A stretch of DNA of 64,000 nucleotides from Algoriphagus winogradskyi (GTDB lineage Bacteria; Bacteroidota; Bacteroidia; Cytophagales; Cyclobacteriaceae), in contig NZ_FXUA01000012.1 of assembly GCF_900182815.1 (NCBI RefSeq), positions 1-64,000 on the forward strand. Direction: 5' to 3'. Both the position numbers and the translations under genes were made by a program. Shown piece by piece: positions 46,523-55,700 of the stretch (positions within the stretch are counted from its first letter, which is position 1; every line of letters starts with the position of its first letter). The notes beneath the pieces are model-generated. The model was not told the origin of the DNA. It did not search any database and worked only from the letters and a program-made list of their open reading frames with translations.

Positions 46523-47146
46523 TTAGTGATCAGATCCTAATGGGATGCGGATATTGAAACCAGTTGGGCCTAAACTGATCTGATTTACAATTTGAGGAAG
46601 TTCTTTGGCGTGTGTGTGATGGAATGTGTACATGACTGCATCGAAAGTCAATAGGAATGCTCCCTGTAAAATGATAGACTTTCCAAAACCAACAAATTTA
46701 TCCTTATCGATCCGAAGTCCACGTTCTTTCAGATACAAACCTCCGGCAATATAGGCGATATCTAGAGCTGCATTGAAAAGTAATATTTTCTCCATATTCT
46801 GCTGAGCATCCATGGTTGACCAGAAGTCAGTGCCTGCATTTTCCTTGGTTGCCTGCCAATAACCAAATCCCGCAATCACCAAATTAACTGTGTTCCAATA
46901 CAAATTCATCTGATGAAAGGCTTTCGTCTGCCCAGTGGTTTGACCCGCTGCTATTCCACCCCAAATCATATTTCCAACAGCCCATCCACCCAAAATCATC
47001 ATTCCTTTTTCATTGTACGAAATCCTGGTTTGGTTGAATTCCTGAAGTTCTGGAATAGTTTGAGCAAAAGTCTCCATAGGTATAAAGACGGCAGTCAGCA
47101 GTACCAATAAAAGTATAAGAGAATAGGACGATGATTTATTGAACAT
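46523..47146 (-). CDS. Conserved membrane protein of unknown function
   Basis: 207 residues. A signal peptide (hydrophobic about 10-25, ending ETFAQ) is followed by about four hydrophobic segments (about 48-66, 84-100, 120-137, 155-172). I believe it belongs to a Bacteroidota DUF6992-like family but cannot confirm that. No catalytic motif is visible. It is isolated between repeat-rich spacers, and the 3' end directly adjoins a CCCAGAAT hairpin repeat. Confidence 0.75.
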   Translation of the reverse strand: MFNKSSSYSLILLLVLLTAVFIPMETFAQTIPELQEFNQTRISYNEKGMMILGGWAVGNMIWGGIAAGQTTGQTKAFHQMNLYWNTVNLVIAGFGYWQATKENAGTDFWSTMDAQQNMEKILLFNAALDIAYIAGGLYLKERGLRIDKDKFVGFGKSIILQGAFLLTFDAVMYTFHHTHAKELPQIVNQISLGPTGFNIRIPLGSDH

Positions 47147-47170
47147 AGAGGAGGGTTTGAGAGGGAGGAG

Positions 47171-47343
47171 TGATGACCGATGACCGATGTCCGATGTTAG
47201 ATGTTAGATGACTGATGACTTATGTCCGGTGTCCGGTGTCCGACCGATAACCGACAACCAACAACCAACAACCGACAACCGACAAACGACAACCGACAAA
47301 CGACAAACGACAAACGACAACCGACAAACGACAACCGACAACT
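47171..47343. repeat. Heptanucleotide tandem repeat, about 24 units
   Basis: From 47171 the sequence keeps a strict 7-base register: units of CGATGAC/CGATGTC/CGGTGTC type for the first half, then CAACCGA/CAACCAA/CAAACGA units for the second half. The plus-strand 85-codon frame at 47222-47479 is a translation of the repeat and not a gene. Related short arrays occur at 62182-62287, 63549-63576 and 63651-63685. Confidence 0.95.
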
Positions 47344-47368
47344 TCAACGCTTTTGTTCTTATGATTGT

Positions 47369-47995
47369 TTAAACATTCCCTATTGCAAACCAGATCAATC
47401 GAATCCCAAAACCTATCATGGCAACCCCAACGGCTTTATTAAGCCAGAACATAAATTTTGGCGTTACGAAATGAGCTAATTTCTTTGCTATGTATGCTTT
47501 GATGAGATCAATGACAAAGACGGTAAGAAGAATTCCCAAGTAATAAGACCAAATAGCTGTTTTGTCAAAATCGGATTTTAAGTGAACCAAACTGGCGATG
47601 GAAATCCAGAAAAGAAGTACAAATGGATTGATGCCATTGATACTAAAACCCTTTAGAAATGCACTTCGCTTTTTGGCTCTACGAACTTCTTCAACTTTAG
47701 CATCAGGCTTCGTCGCTTGTCTTTTCACCAAATAGCTTATGCCAAAACCTATCAAAATTGCTCCACCCACATAGCCTAGGATGGATTCGAAATAAGTGGC
47801 TTCTGCTAAGAATTTTATACCGAAAAAAGTAAGAAGCACATAAAGTGCATCGCTGGTTTGAATTCCTAATGCTACCATAGCAGCATAGCGAAAACCCTTT
47901 TCCAGGCTACTTTGAATTAAGGTGAAAAACACGGGGCCTATCATTGCAGAAAGCAACAGACCCATACTTATTCCTTCAAGCAGCGCTTGACTCAT
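47369..47995 (-). CDS. LysE-family membrane exporter
   Basis: 208 residues with six predicted membrane segments and the family's N-terminal GISMGLLLSAMIGPVFFTLIQ plus GINPFVLLFW in the middle (the conserved N-P-x-x-x-x-F/W feature). The family exports amino acids or derivatives. Its start codon overlaps the GH3 stop by 4 bp, so the two are translationally coupled; a GH3-type acyl-adenylating enzyme upstream suggests that the exported compound could be an amino-acid conjugate (inference). Confidence 0.88.
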   Translation of the reverse strand: MSQALLEGISMGLLLSAMIGPVFFTLIQSSLEKGFRYAAMVALGIQTSDALYVLLTFFGIKFLAEATYFESILGYVGGAILIGFGISYLVKRQATKPDAKVEEVRRAKKRSAFLKGFSINGINPFVLLFWISIASLVHLKSDFDKTAIWSYYLGILLTVFVIDLIKAYIAKKLAHFVTPKFMFWLNKAVGVAMIGFGIRLIWFAIGNV

Positions 47996-49542
47996 AGCTT
48001 GATATCTCTACTAGATAGAAATGCCTGCCAATTTGCGGCTTTCTCTCCCTTGAGCACCCTTGGGAATTTGTAAGACCCTCCCTCCTTTCCTTGCTCCTTT
48101 AGCCACTCATAAAATACAGCGGATGGTATAACCGAAACTATCACCTCTCTCAACGCATGATTTCTTTCCACTGCATAATCATCGTTGAGCACTTTTAAAT
48201 ACCTATCTATGGTGTCACTTAGGACTTGGGAGTCCATAGCAGCATCCAGTCCTATAAACCAATGGTGGGCAAACAAAGTACCATGTGGAACTCCAATCAC
48301 AGTGAATTCACGGATATTCAAATCATGCTCCTCAGCAGTGAGTTCTATGGCTTTATTCATATTATCAACCGAAAGGTGCTCCCCGCATAGACTTAAGAAA
48401 TGCTTGGTACGACCAGAAATAATTATCTCTGATTCCTCTTTGGACACAAAGCGCACCACATCGCCAATCAGGTAACGCCAAGCTCCAGCACAGGTGCTAA
48501 TCAGAAGCGCATAATCTTTCCCCTCCTCTACCTCATCAATTTTTAAAGTTTTAGCATCTGCCTTGATATTTCCTTCCTCATCAAAATTATCCTCAGTAAA
48601 AGGCACAAACTCATGGAAAATACCATTATTCAGAACCAAGCGCATGGATTTGCGATTTGGCAAGGCCTGAAAAGCCAAAAAACCTTCAGAGGCCAAGTAG
48701 GTTTCCAAGTAGAGCAACGGCCTGCCCAAGAGCTTCTCAAATCCCTTTTTATAAGGTTCGAAGGAAACGCCCCCATGGACGAAAATCTGCAGGTTTGGCC
48801 AGATTTCATGAATGTTCTTTACCTTATATCGTTCAATTATTTTTTCAATCAGGATTTGAAGCCAGGCTGGTACCCCAACGATAATTCCTATGTCCCAGGA
48901 CTTCGCTTTTTCTACAATTTGATCAAGCTTATCTCCCCAGTTTTTGCTCCTTGAGATCTTTTTCCCAGGCTTGTAAAAACGCTGAAACCAAATCGGCAAC
49001 CTTCCTGTGGTGATACCACTTAAATCGCCTGAGAAATACGTACCGTTAAACTCTAAGTCCGTACTTCCGCCCAACATCAAAATACCTTTTGTCAGCAAAG
49101 AAGCTGGCAAGTCATACTTGGAGAGTGAAAGAATTTGGCGCACTCCAGTTCTACGAATGGCTTTCACCATATCTCTGGTGATGGGAATGAATTTGGAGGT
49201 GGCGCCGGATGTACCACTGCTCAAAGCGAAATGCCTAACCGGACCCGGCCAAGTAACATTGGGTTTACCTTCTAGGAGTTTGTACCACCATTCTTCGTGT
49301 ATGCGGTTATAATCATAAATAGGAAGCTGAGCTTTATACATCTCATAAAAATCACCTTCTCCCTTTCGGAAGCTCTTTAGAATTTTAGCAAAATCATACT
49401 TCCTTCCTATCTCCGTATCAGCTGCCTGAATCAGTAATTTCTTCAATTCCTGACGCTGTAGTTCCAAAGGATGAGAGTATTCTTGCTCTAGACTCTCCCT
49501 CAGACGGATGCCTTTTTTTAGTAAAGTACTAATGATCGCCAT
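47992..49542 (-). CDS. GH3-family acyl-adenylating / acyl-amido synthetase-like protein
   Basis: 516 residues. ATP-binding motif I is ALSSGTSGATSKFIPITRDM; motif II-like YLASEGFLAFQ and motif III-like GAWRYLIGDVVRF follow. The family is named after plant auxin-responsive GH3 enzymes that join acyl acids to amino acids via an acyl-AMP; bacterial members are largely uncharacterised. It is the first gene of a two-gene operon with the LysE exporter. Its start region overlaps the -7 element of the divergent YggS gene. Confidence 0.9.
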   Translation of the reverse strand: MAIISTLLKKGIRLRESLEQEYSHPLELQRQELKKLLIQAADTEIGRKYDFAKILKSFRKGEGDFYEMYKAQLPIYDYNRIHEEWWYKLLEGKPNVTWPGPVRHFALSSGTSGATSKFIPITRDMVKAIRRTGVRQILSLSKYDLPASLLTKGILMLGGSTDLEFNGTYFSGDLSGITTGRLPIWFQRFYKPGKKISRSKNWGDKLDQIVEKAKSWDIGIIVGVPAWLQILIEKIIERYKVKNIHEIWPNLQIFVHGGVSFEPYKKGFEKLLGRPLLYLETYLASEGFLAFQALPNRKSMRLVLNNGIFHEFVPFTEDNFDEEGNIKADAKTLKIDEVEEGKDYALLISTCAGAWRYLIGDVVRFVSKEESEIIISGRTKHFLSLCGEHLSVDNMNKAIELTAEEHDLNIREFTVIGVPHGTLFAHHWFIGLDAAMDSQVLSDTIDRYLKVLNDDYAVERNHALREVIVSVIPSAVFYEWLKEQGKEGGSYKFPRVLKGEKAANWQAFLSSRDIKL

Positions 49543-49549
49543 ATCTTTG
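49542..49549 (+). promoter_or_regulatory. -7 element TATCTTTG of the yggS-like gene
   Basis: A perfect TAnnTTTG match 42 bp before the ATG at 49592, on the strand of that gene. It overlaps the start codon of the divergent GH3 gene, so the two promoters interlock. Confidence 0.5.
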
Positions 49550-49591
49550 TTTTAGGCCTTCTTTAAAAATAGTAAAGCATAAAAATAGAAA

Positions 49592-50260
49592 ATGGACATC
49601 AAAGCCAACCTCGAAAAAGTAAAAAAAACATTCATAAATCAGGATTGTCTCCTGGTTGCCGTGAGTAAGACCAAACCCTTGGAAGACCTAAAAGTGGCTT
49701 ACTCGGCTGGAATCAGGGACTTTGGAGAAAATAAAGTGCAGGAGCTTCAGGCAAAACAACCTGAAATGCCTCAGGACGTCAAGTGGCACATGATTGGTCA
49801 TCTACAAAGTAACAAGGTCAAGTATATCGCTCCTTTCATTCACCTGATTCATGGCGTGGATTCCTTCAAACTGCTCAAAGAAATCAATAAGCAGGGAAAA
49901 AAGATTGATAGGGTAATAAATGTGCTTCTTCAAATGCACATTGCCGAGGAGGAAAGCAAGTTCGGTTTTGACACCAAAGAATTAAATGAAATGCTTTCAG
50001 ATCCTGATTTTTCAAACCTTAGTCATGTGTCTATTCAAGGTCTGATGGGAATGGCTACCTTCACAGAAAATCAAGATCAGGTCAGAAAGGAGTTTCGGGG
50101 GCTCAAATCACTTTTTGACGAATTAAAAGAAAGACAACTTCCTGCCTTTGTACAACTGGTAGAACTGTCAATGGGAATGAGTGGTGATTACCTGATTGCT
50201 CAGGAAGAAGGAAGTACCATGGTGAGGATAGGCTCTGCGATTTTTGGGGGAAGAGGGTAA
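49592..50260 (+). CDS. YggS-family PLP-binding homeostasis protein
   Basis: 222 residues. The PLP-lysine site is LLVAVSKTKPLEDL; DFGENKVQELQAK, WHMIGHLQSNKVKYI, the LSMGMSGDY stretch and the C-terminal GSTMVRIGSAIFGGR are all hallmark positions. The protein controls cytoplasmic PLP and amino-acid balance and is usually single-domain, as here. The next feature downstream is a strong terminator. Confidence 0.95.
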   Translation: MDIKANLEKVKKTFINQDCLLVAVSKTKPLEDLKVAYSAGIRDFGENKVQELQAKQPEMPQDVKWHMIGHLQSNKVKYIAPFIHLIHGVDSFKLLKEINKQGKKIDRVINVLLQMHIAEEESKFGFDTKELNEMLSDPDFSNLSHVSIQGLMGMATFTENQDQVRKEFRGLKSLFDELKERQLPAFVQLVELSMGMSGDYLIAQEEGSTMVRIGSAIFGGRG

Positions 50261-50565
50261 GAAGGAAAAATTTTGATCTGGAGATTTGGGACTATTTATT
50301 ATGGTAATATGAAATTCTGCCGGAGGCCTAATTGAATCACCAGATACCTCACATACTTCGAGAGCTTTCAGTAAGCAAACTCGGTATCCAAGGATATTTC
50401 TGCCAGCTTCCCAGCACACTATATCTTCAAAATTAAGCCTGTGGAGGATAAACGGGGAAATTTGCAGCGCTTGCAGAGAAGTGTCATTCTATTGTTTTTC
50501 CTCCTTAAAATTATTCCCACTATGGGATTTATAATTCCCAGAAAAATCATAAAACCGTATAAAAG

Positions 50566-50612
50566 TAACAGAAAAACGCCCTAATTCGCTGAATTAGGGC
50601 GTTTTTCTGTTA
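50566..50612. terminator. Perfect 22-bp stem terminator
   Basis: TAACAGAAAAACGCCCTAATTC pairs fully with its complement across the trinucleotide GCT. The inner G/C part followed by TTTTTC functions as a terminator on either strand. It lies 305 bp past the YggS stop and 62 bp before the 48-aa membrane protein. Confidence 0.9.
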
Positions 50613-50674
50613 ATGGCATTAGGATTGAATTTATAGGTAAGCAAAAGTTCAATCATAAATTAAACAAACATATC

Positions 50675-50821
50675 ATGAGTTCTATATTATATATCATTGC
50701 AGTAATTCTATTAATCGGCTGGATAATTGGCGTATTTATTTACAGCGTAACTGGATTGATACATATTCTTTTAGTACTAGCACTAGTAGCTGTCATTTTT
50801 AAATTAATTGGAGGGAGGTAG
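50675..50821 (+). CDS. Small lmo0937/DUF5670-type membrane protein (48 aa)
   Basis: A complete short frame of two hydrophobic segments joined by a GVFIYSVTGLIH hinge, starting MSSILYIIAVILLIGWIIG and ending in KLIGGR. It matches the widespread lmo0937-family/DUF5670 pattern (two helices, central G-x-F/Y turn). Function unknown; in other bacteria such genes are often stress-linked. Strong terminator upstream, gene-free sequence downstream. Confidence 0.85.
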   Translation: MSSILYIIAVILLIGWIIGVFIYSVTGLIHILLVLALVAVIFKLIGGR

Positions 50822-51267
50822 TGAGCTAACCTTTGTATCACAGCCCCAACTATTGTCTTTACTCTGTACTACATTTCGAAGAACATAGGATGAAATTTCA
50901 TCCTAGTGTCTAAAAGAGAAATCACTGCATTTCATTTAAATAGGCGCAAGGCAGACTAAAACATAGATTTATTGGGCTGAACACATTTCCATTCACCGAC
51001 AAATCTGTGCAATTCGACTATAGATTATTCCAACTGAGCCATAATCCCAATTTTTAGTTTTTTCAATTTATGACATTTGTTAACACAAAGCGGAAAAAGC
51101 GCGGCACAAGCCGTGAGGTCTTTTACCCAATCAATTTTGTTAACATCATAAATTAAGAGAATCAATAGAAGGCAGTAGTTGGAGTAGAAAAAGAGCGCAG
51201 AATAAGTTGTCGATCACCCCCACCCCTGGCTTGCCCCGAATAAATCCCAACGCGAAAAGTCAATACA
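50822..51267. other. 446-bp gene-free region before the kinase-like/HPt/LytTR cluster
   Basis: No convincing gene. Notable: a palindrome AGGATGAAATTTCATCCT (50888-50905) and a CACAAAGCGGAAAAAGCGCGG stretch (51084-51104) like the repeats near ald. The operon promoter should be here. Confidence 0.6.
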
Positions 51268-51684
51268 ATGGTAAATCTCACTGATCTAATAATCACCCAC
51301 TATGGGACCAATCAACCGGATCAAATAGTAGATAGCTATGAAATGATTAAAGCAATACTTGTGGATTTTGAGGGGCAGGCCAATTTTACTTTCAAACTCG
51401 ATAATACACTCCCCTTAATAAACGGGGACCCAGAGCAACTAACACTACTATTTAAAGACTTCATTAGTAAAGGATTCGAATTATTCAAAGGCTTAACCGA
51501 AGAAATTAATATCAGCCACATCAAAGATTCCAAATCCTGGATTTTTACATTTTCCGCTGTAGCTGTTCCTAATGAAGACCTGATAAAGAGCAAGTTTAAC
51601 TTTCTAGACCTAGTCAATGAATTCACCTTGGCGATTTCAAAGAAGACTCCTTCCAGAAAAGTAGATGTTATTTTAAGCTTTTGA
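51268..51684 (+). CDS. Degenerate histidine-kinase-ATPase-like protein
   Basis: 138 residues, no signal peptide. Residues about 45-70 resemble the start of a GHKL ATPase domain (LINGDPEQLTLLFKDFISKGF against the usual GDPxQLxQVLxNLIxNA), but the magnesium-binding Asn of the N-box is replaced (SKGF where NA is usual) and no G1, F or G2 box follows. There is no H-box. It starts a three-gene run with the HPt and LytTR genes (11 bp, then 2 bp apart). It may be an inactive partner or scaffold, or a kinase remnant (inference). Confidence 0.65.
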   Translation: MVNLTDLIITHYGTNQPDQIVDSYEMIKAILVDFEGQANFTFKLDNTLPLINGDPEQLTLLFKDFISKGFELFKGLTEEINISHIKDSKSWIFTFSAVAVPNEDLIKSKFNFLDLVNEFTLAISKKTPSRKVDVILSF

Positions 51685-51695
51685 ATTAAAACACG

Positions 51696-52019
51696 ATGGA
51701 AACCCCCTCCTTAACGTATCTGAAGGATTTGTCAAAAGGCAACAAAAATTTCGAAATGAAAATTTTCAAAATATTGCTTGATGAACTTCCTGCTGAATAT
51801 GAAACTTACCAACATGCCATCAAAACCCAAAATTACTATTGGGCTGCTGATATAGTACATAAAATCAAACACAAAGTGGCTTTCTTTCAAATGAAAGAGG
51901 CTCTATCCATCACTGAGAAGCATGAAACAGCTTTAATAGCAGGAAATACAAATTATCAACTAGAATTTCAGGAAGTTTTAAGTAATATTCTTACATTTCT
52001 TCCCGAACAATATGAGTAG
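51696..52019 (+). CDS. Histidine phosphotransfer (HPt) protein
   Basis: 107 residues, all helical by pattern. The phospho-acceptor candidate is His55 in ADIVHKIKHKVAFFQM, matching the HPt pattern A-H-x-L-K-G; the usual Gly is His59 here. It lies 11 bp after the kinase-like gene and 2 bp before the LytTR regulator. It should carry phosphate between a hybrid kinase receiver and a response regulator; the convergent hybrid kinase at 52751-57091 is the obvious donor (inference). Confidence 0.82.
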   Translation: METPSLTYLKDLSKGNKNFEMKIFKILLDELPAEYETYQHAIKTQNYYWAADIVHKIKHKVAFFQMKEALSITEKHETALIAGNTNYQLEFQEVLSNILTFLPEQYE

Positions 52020-52021
52020 TT

Positions 52022-52732
52022 ATGAACTGCATAATCATTGACGACGAAAGTGTGTCAAGAGAAATACTAACTTTTTTATGTGAAAAAGAGCCTGATTTAG
52101 AGGTGGTAGGAAGTTTTTCAAATGCCTTGGATGCATTTAGATTCCTCAACAAGGAACAGGTAGATCTGATATTTCTGGATATCCATATGCCGGGATTCAG
52201 TGGCTTTGATTTTATCCAAACTTTAAAAAAGCCAACGCATATCATCCTGACTACTTCAGACCAAAGTATTGCCATACATGCTTTTGATTATGATACTATA
52301 ATTGATTTCTTAACGAAGCCTATAGATCCCAACCGATTAAAGAAAGCAATCGGGAAAGCCTTCAAGATCCACAAACAGGAGGACACAACTGCTTCTGAAT
52401 TGAAATCAGATAAAGGTGATAAGAGTCAATTTTACATCAATATTGACAAGAGATTGATAAAACTCAATGCAAATGAGGTAAATCTGATTGAAGCACAGGG
52501 AGATTATGCCCTTATCAAATTGGATAACCAGGAGTATAGAGTTCACAGTACACTCACAAAGATTTTCGAAAAATTATCTCCTGATTCATTTTTTCAAGTT
52601 CATAGATCCTACATTATCAACCTTCATAAAATAATTGATATACAGGACAATACCGTGCTGATTAAGAAATCAGTAATCCCTATCAGCAGATCCAGAAGAG
52701 CTGAATTAATGAGCAGACTTAATCTGATTTAA
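52022..52732 (+). CDS. LytTR-family response regulator (second system)
   Basis: 236 residues. Receiver (1-120): D7/D8, phospho-acceptor D53 (DLIFLDIHMPGFSG), T/S in ILTTSDQ, K in DFLTKPI. LytTR domain (about 138-235): INIDKRLIKLNANEVNLIEAQ, then FFQVHRSYIINLHKI and PISRSRRAELM. This LytTR/AlgR type is typical of Bacteroidota regulators. Its start is 2 bp after the HPt stop. Convergent with the hybrid kinase. Confidence 0.93.
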   Translation: MNCIIIDDESVSREILTFLCEKEPDLEVVGSFSNALDAFRFLNKEQVDLIFLDIHMPGFSGFDFIQTLKKPTHIILTTSDQSIAIHAFDYDTIIDFLTKPIDPNRLKKAIGKAFKIHKQEDTTASELKSDKGDKSQFYINIDKRLIKLNANEVNLIEAQGDYALIKLDNQEYRVHSTLTKIFEKLSPDSFFQVHRSYIINLHKIIDIQDNTVLIKKSVIPISRSRRAELMSRLNLI

Positions 52733-52750
52733 ATTCATCAGGATTGCCAT

Positions 52751-55700
52751 TTAATTTCCTAATTCCTGCTTTTGCAATTCCACCTGACTTAGTACCAATT
52801 CAATTTCATTTCGCAACAGATCTAACTTCTCCAGGAGATAGTTCTTTTCAAATACAGAAGCTTTTTCAAACCCCGTAGCCATTTTTGCGAGAATAGGCAT
52901 CCCGGAAGATACAGCAGTACCATATAGTTTATGACCTGCCTCATTCAACCCATGCAAATCCTCCTCCTCTATTCTCTTACTTAAATCTTGGAGTGATCCT
53001 ATTAATTCTGCTTTAACCGTATCTAAAATCCTAGCTAACACCTGTTTGTTATTGCCGGTATAATTTAACAGCGTGTTTTTAGAGTAATGGTCTTCTGAAA
53101 CAGCTTGGGATTCAGCTGTAGTTTCGACTACAAGCCACTTTTTAAAGACCTCCCGCAGCGTAGCTTCTACCACTGGTTTAACTACAAAATCATCCATACC
53201 CGCTTCCATACATTTCTCACGTTCTCCTTTTACATTTCCAGCTGTAAGGGCAATAATGGGCACTTGCACCTGCCTGTCTTTAGTAATTGCCCGGATATTC
53301 CTAGTGGCTTCATACCCATTCATTTCAGGCATTTGCAAATCCATTAGAATCAGATCAGGCGTTTCCATTTTACAATATTCTAAGGCCTCCGACCCATTAG
53401 TTGCTTTGATCAAAATGGCGTTGGGAAAGGTGCGCTCAATAATAGTTTCTGCAAGCAGCATATTCACCGTATTGTCTTCTGCAATTAAAATTTTGTATTG
53501 AGTCTGCTGCAGCTCTATACTTTCCTTTTTTGCACTGTTTGCATTTTCCTCATGGGTATGTAGGCGAGAAAGGGTATAATAAAAATCCTGAAGTTTGATG
53601 GGCTTCACCAAGCGGTGCTTCACGCCAAGCTCCTTACACACCTTCAGTATTTTTTGATCGTCAGAAGAGCTTTGAAGCAAAATCACAGGCATTTCACTTA
53701 AATCAGCTATGAAGCTCTCTTTGATCTTCTTTATAGTCTCCAGGCCATCCATAAACGGCATATGGTAATCCATTAGGATCACATCAAAATGTTCTCCTGT
53801 GGCTAAAATCTGAAGTGCTTCCAGACCATTCTTAGCTTCGGTGGATTGTATATTCTTCAGTAATAGCATCTGGCTAACTATCAGCCTGTTGTTATCATTG
53901 TCATCCACTACCAAGACTTTCTTGATGTCTTCAATTTCAAACCATTCTATAGGTTCTCCCATTTCAGTCTCCAAGATCACCTCAAAAAAGAAGGTACTTC
54001 CCTGGCCAATAGTTGAAACCACTTGCAAGGTGCTATCCATCAACCCAAGGAGACGATTGGAAATAGTTAAACCCAAGCCGGTACCACCATATTTTTTGGT
54101 AGTAGAACTGTCTTCCTGGGAGAAAGCTTCGAAAATCTTTTTCTGTTTCTCCGGATGAATTCCGATGCCAGTGTCTCTAACTGAAAATCTCAATTTAGAA
54201 TACTGTCCCTTAGACCCTAGGTTTTCCACCTTCAATTCTATTTCACCTTTTTCAGTGAATTTTGAGGCATTACCCAATAGATTGACCAAAACTTGCTTCA
54301 GTCTATCCGAATCAGCATAGATAAATCTAGGAAGATCACTTTCGATATTGAGAAGCATTTCAAGGCCCTTATTCTGGATCTGATAGGCAATAATATCCGT
54401 AGCCTGAGCACACATTTCGTAGAGATCAGCCTTATCAATATCCAGTTCAAGTTTACCAGCTTCTATTTTAGAAAAATCCAAAATATCATTGATAATACTC
54501 AGTAAGGCATTCCCGGATTGATTTACGATAGACAAGTATTGATGCTGTGTCTCATTTAATTTAGTTTTGAGCAACAAGTCAGTAAATCCTATTACTCCAT
54601 TCAGGGGAGTTCTGATTTCATGACTCATATTAGCCAAAAATTCAGATTTTGTTTTACTAGCTTCCTCTGCCTGGCCTTTGGCCAATTTTAATTCCTCCCG
54701 CTGACTAATGAGTGAGGTGATGTTTTGTGTGAAAATCATCATTCCTCCAATTTCCCCATCGTGGAGATACCAAGGGCGCATCTCCCAAGTCACATGTTGC
54801 GGCTTATCAAATCCTCGAAGCGTATATACCTCTTCTTCTCTCTTTTCTATAGCTCCATTTAATACCCGCTTATGTCTTTCCACCGCTGAAGGTGTAATGC
54901 TTTCAGCAAATACATCGTAGTGCGATTCACCGATCAAGGCTCTACCACTCAATTTATACTCATCTATCCATCGATTAGAGACGGCTAGGTAGCGCATTTC
55001 TTTATCGAGCATGGCTACAGCTGCTGGAGTATGTTCTACAAAGGCAGAAAGTCTGCTCTTTTCATTGATGAGGTCAAGTTCTACTTTTCTATTCTCCGTA
55101 ATATCAATGGCTACACCTAAGTATCCTACGCTTGTAAAATCAGGATCTTTTATTGGAGTAATAATCAATGAAACCAAGCGCTTTTCTCCATCTTTTCTCA
55201 GGTATGTCCAGATTCTTTGCTCAGAACCATCTCGCTCAGGACGAGTAATGAACACCTCAAATCCTGAAACTTTTCTTCCTAATTCCTCCGAAAGTTCTGA
55301 CCCAAGCTCTTCTATTTCTTCTTCTAAATGAATCAATGCCGGGGTTTGCTTACCAACCATTTCTTCAGAGGAGTAGCCAAGCAATTTTTCAGCTCCCCGA
55401 TTAAAAACAGTGATCACTCCGTTTAGATCTGTAGCAATAAAGCTTACTTCGGAAGAAGCATTAAATACATCATCCAGTGTTTTTTTGGCCCTTGTCGCTA
55501 CCAGCTCAATCTTCTTTCTTTGATCTATATCCTGAAATGTCCCAAACAACCGAGTACAAACCCCATCAGTAAACTCCGGGTGCCCAATAGTTCGCACCCA
55601 TAATACATTCTCCTTTTGGGTGACTAGTTCCAATTCTAAATCCCAGGGCTCACCAGTAGCTATAGCATTCTCCACAGCTTCTGTAATTCTATTTCTACTT

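Noticed and set aside
47222..47479. 85-codon frame with a seven-residue repeat, looking like a repeat protein
   Set aside because: It is a translation of a 7-bp DNA repeat and overlaps the lysE-like gene.
50168..50419. 83-codon minus-strand frame overlapping the 3' end of the yggS-like gene
   Set aside because: Mostly antisense to a certain gene. The part outside (50270-50419) might be a degenerate dispersed repeat, but I could not show it.
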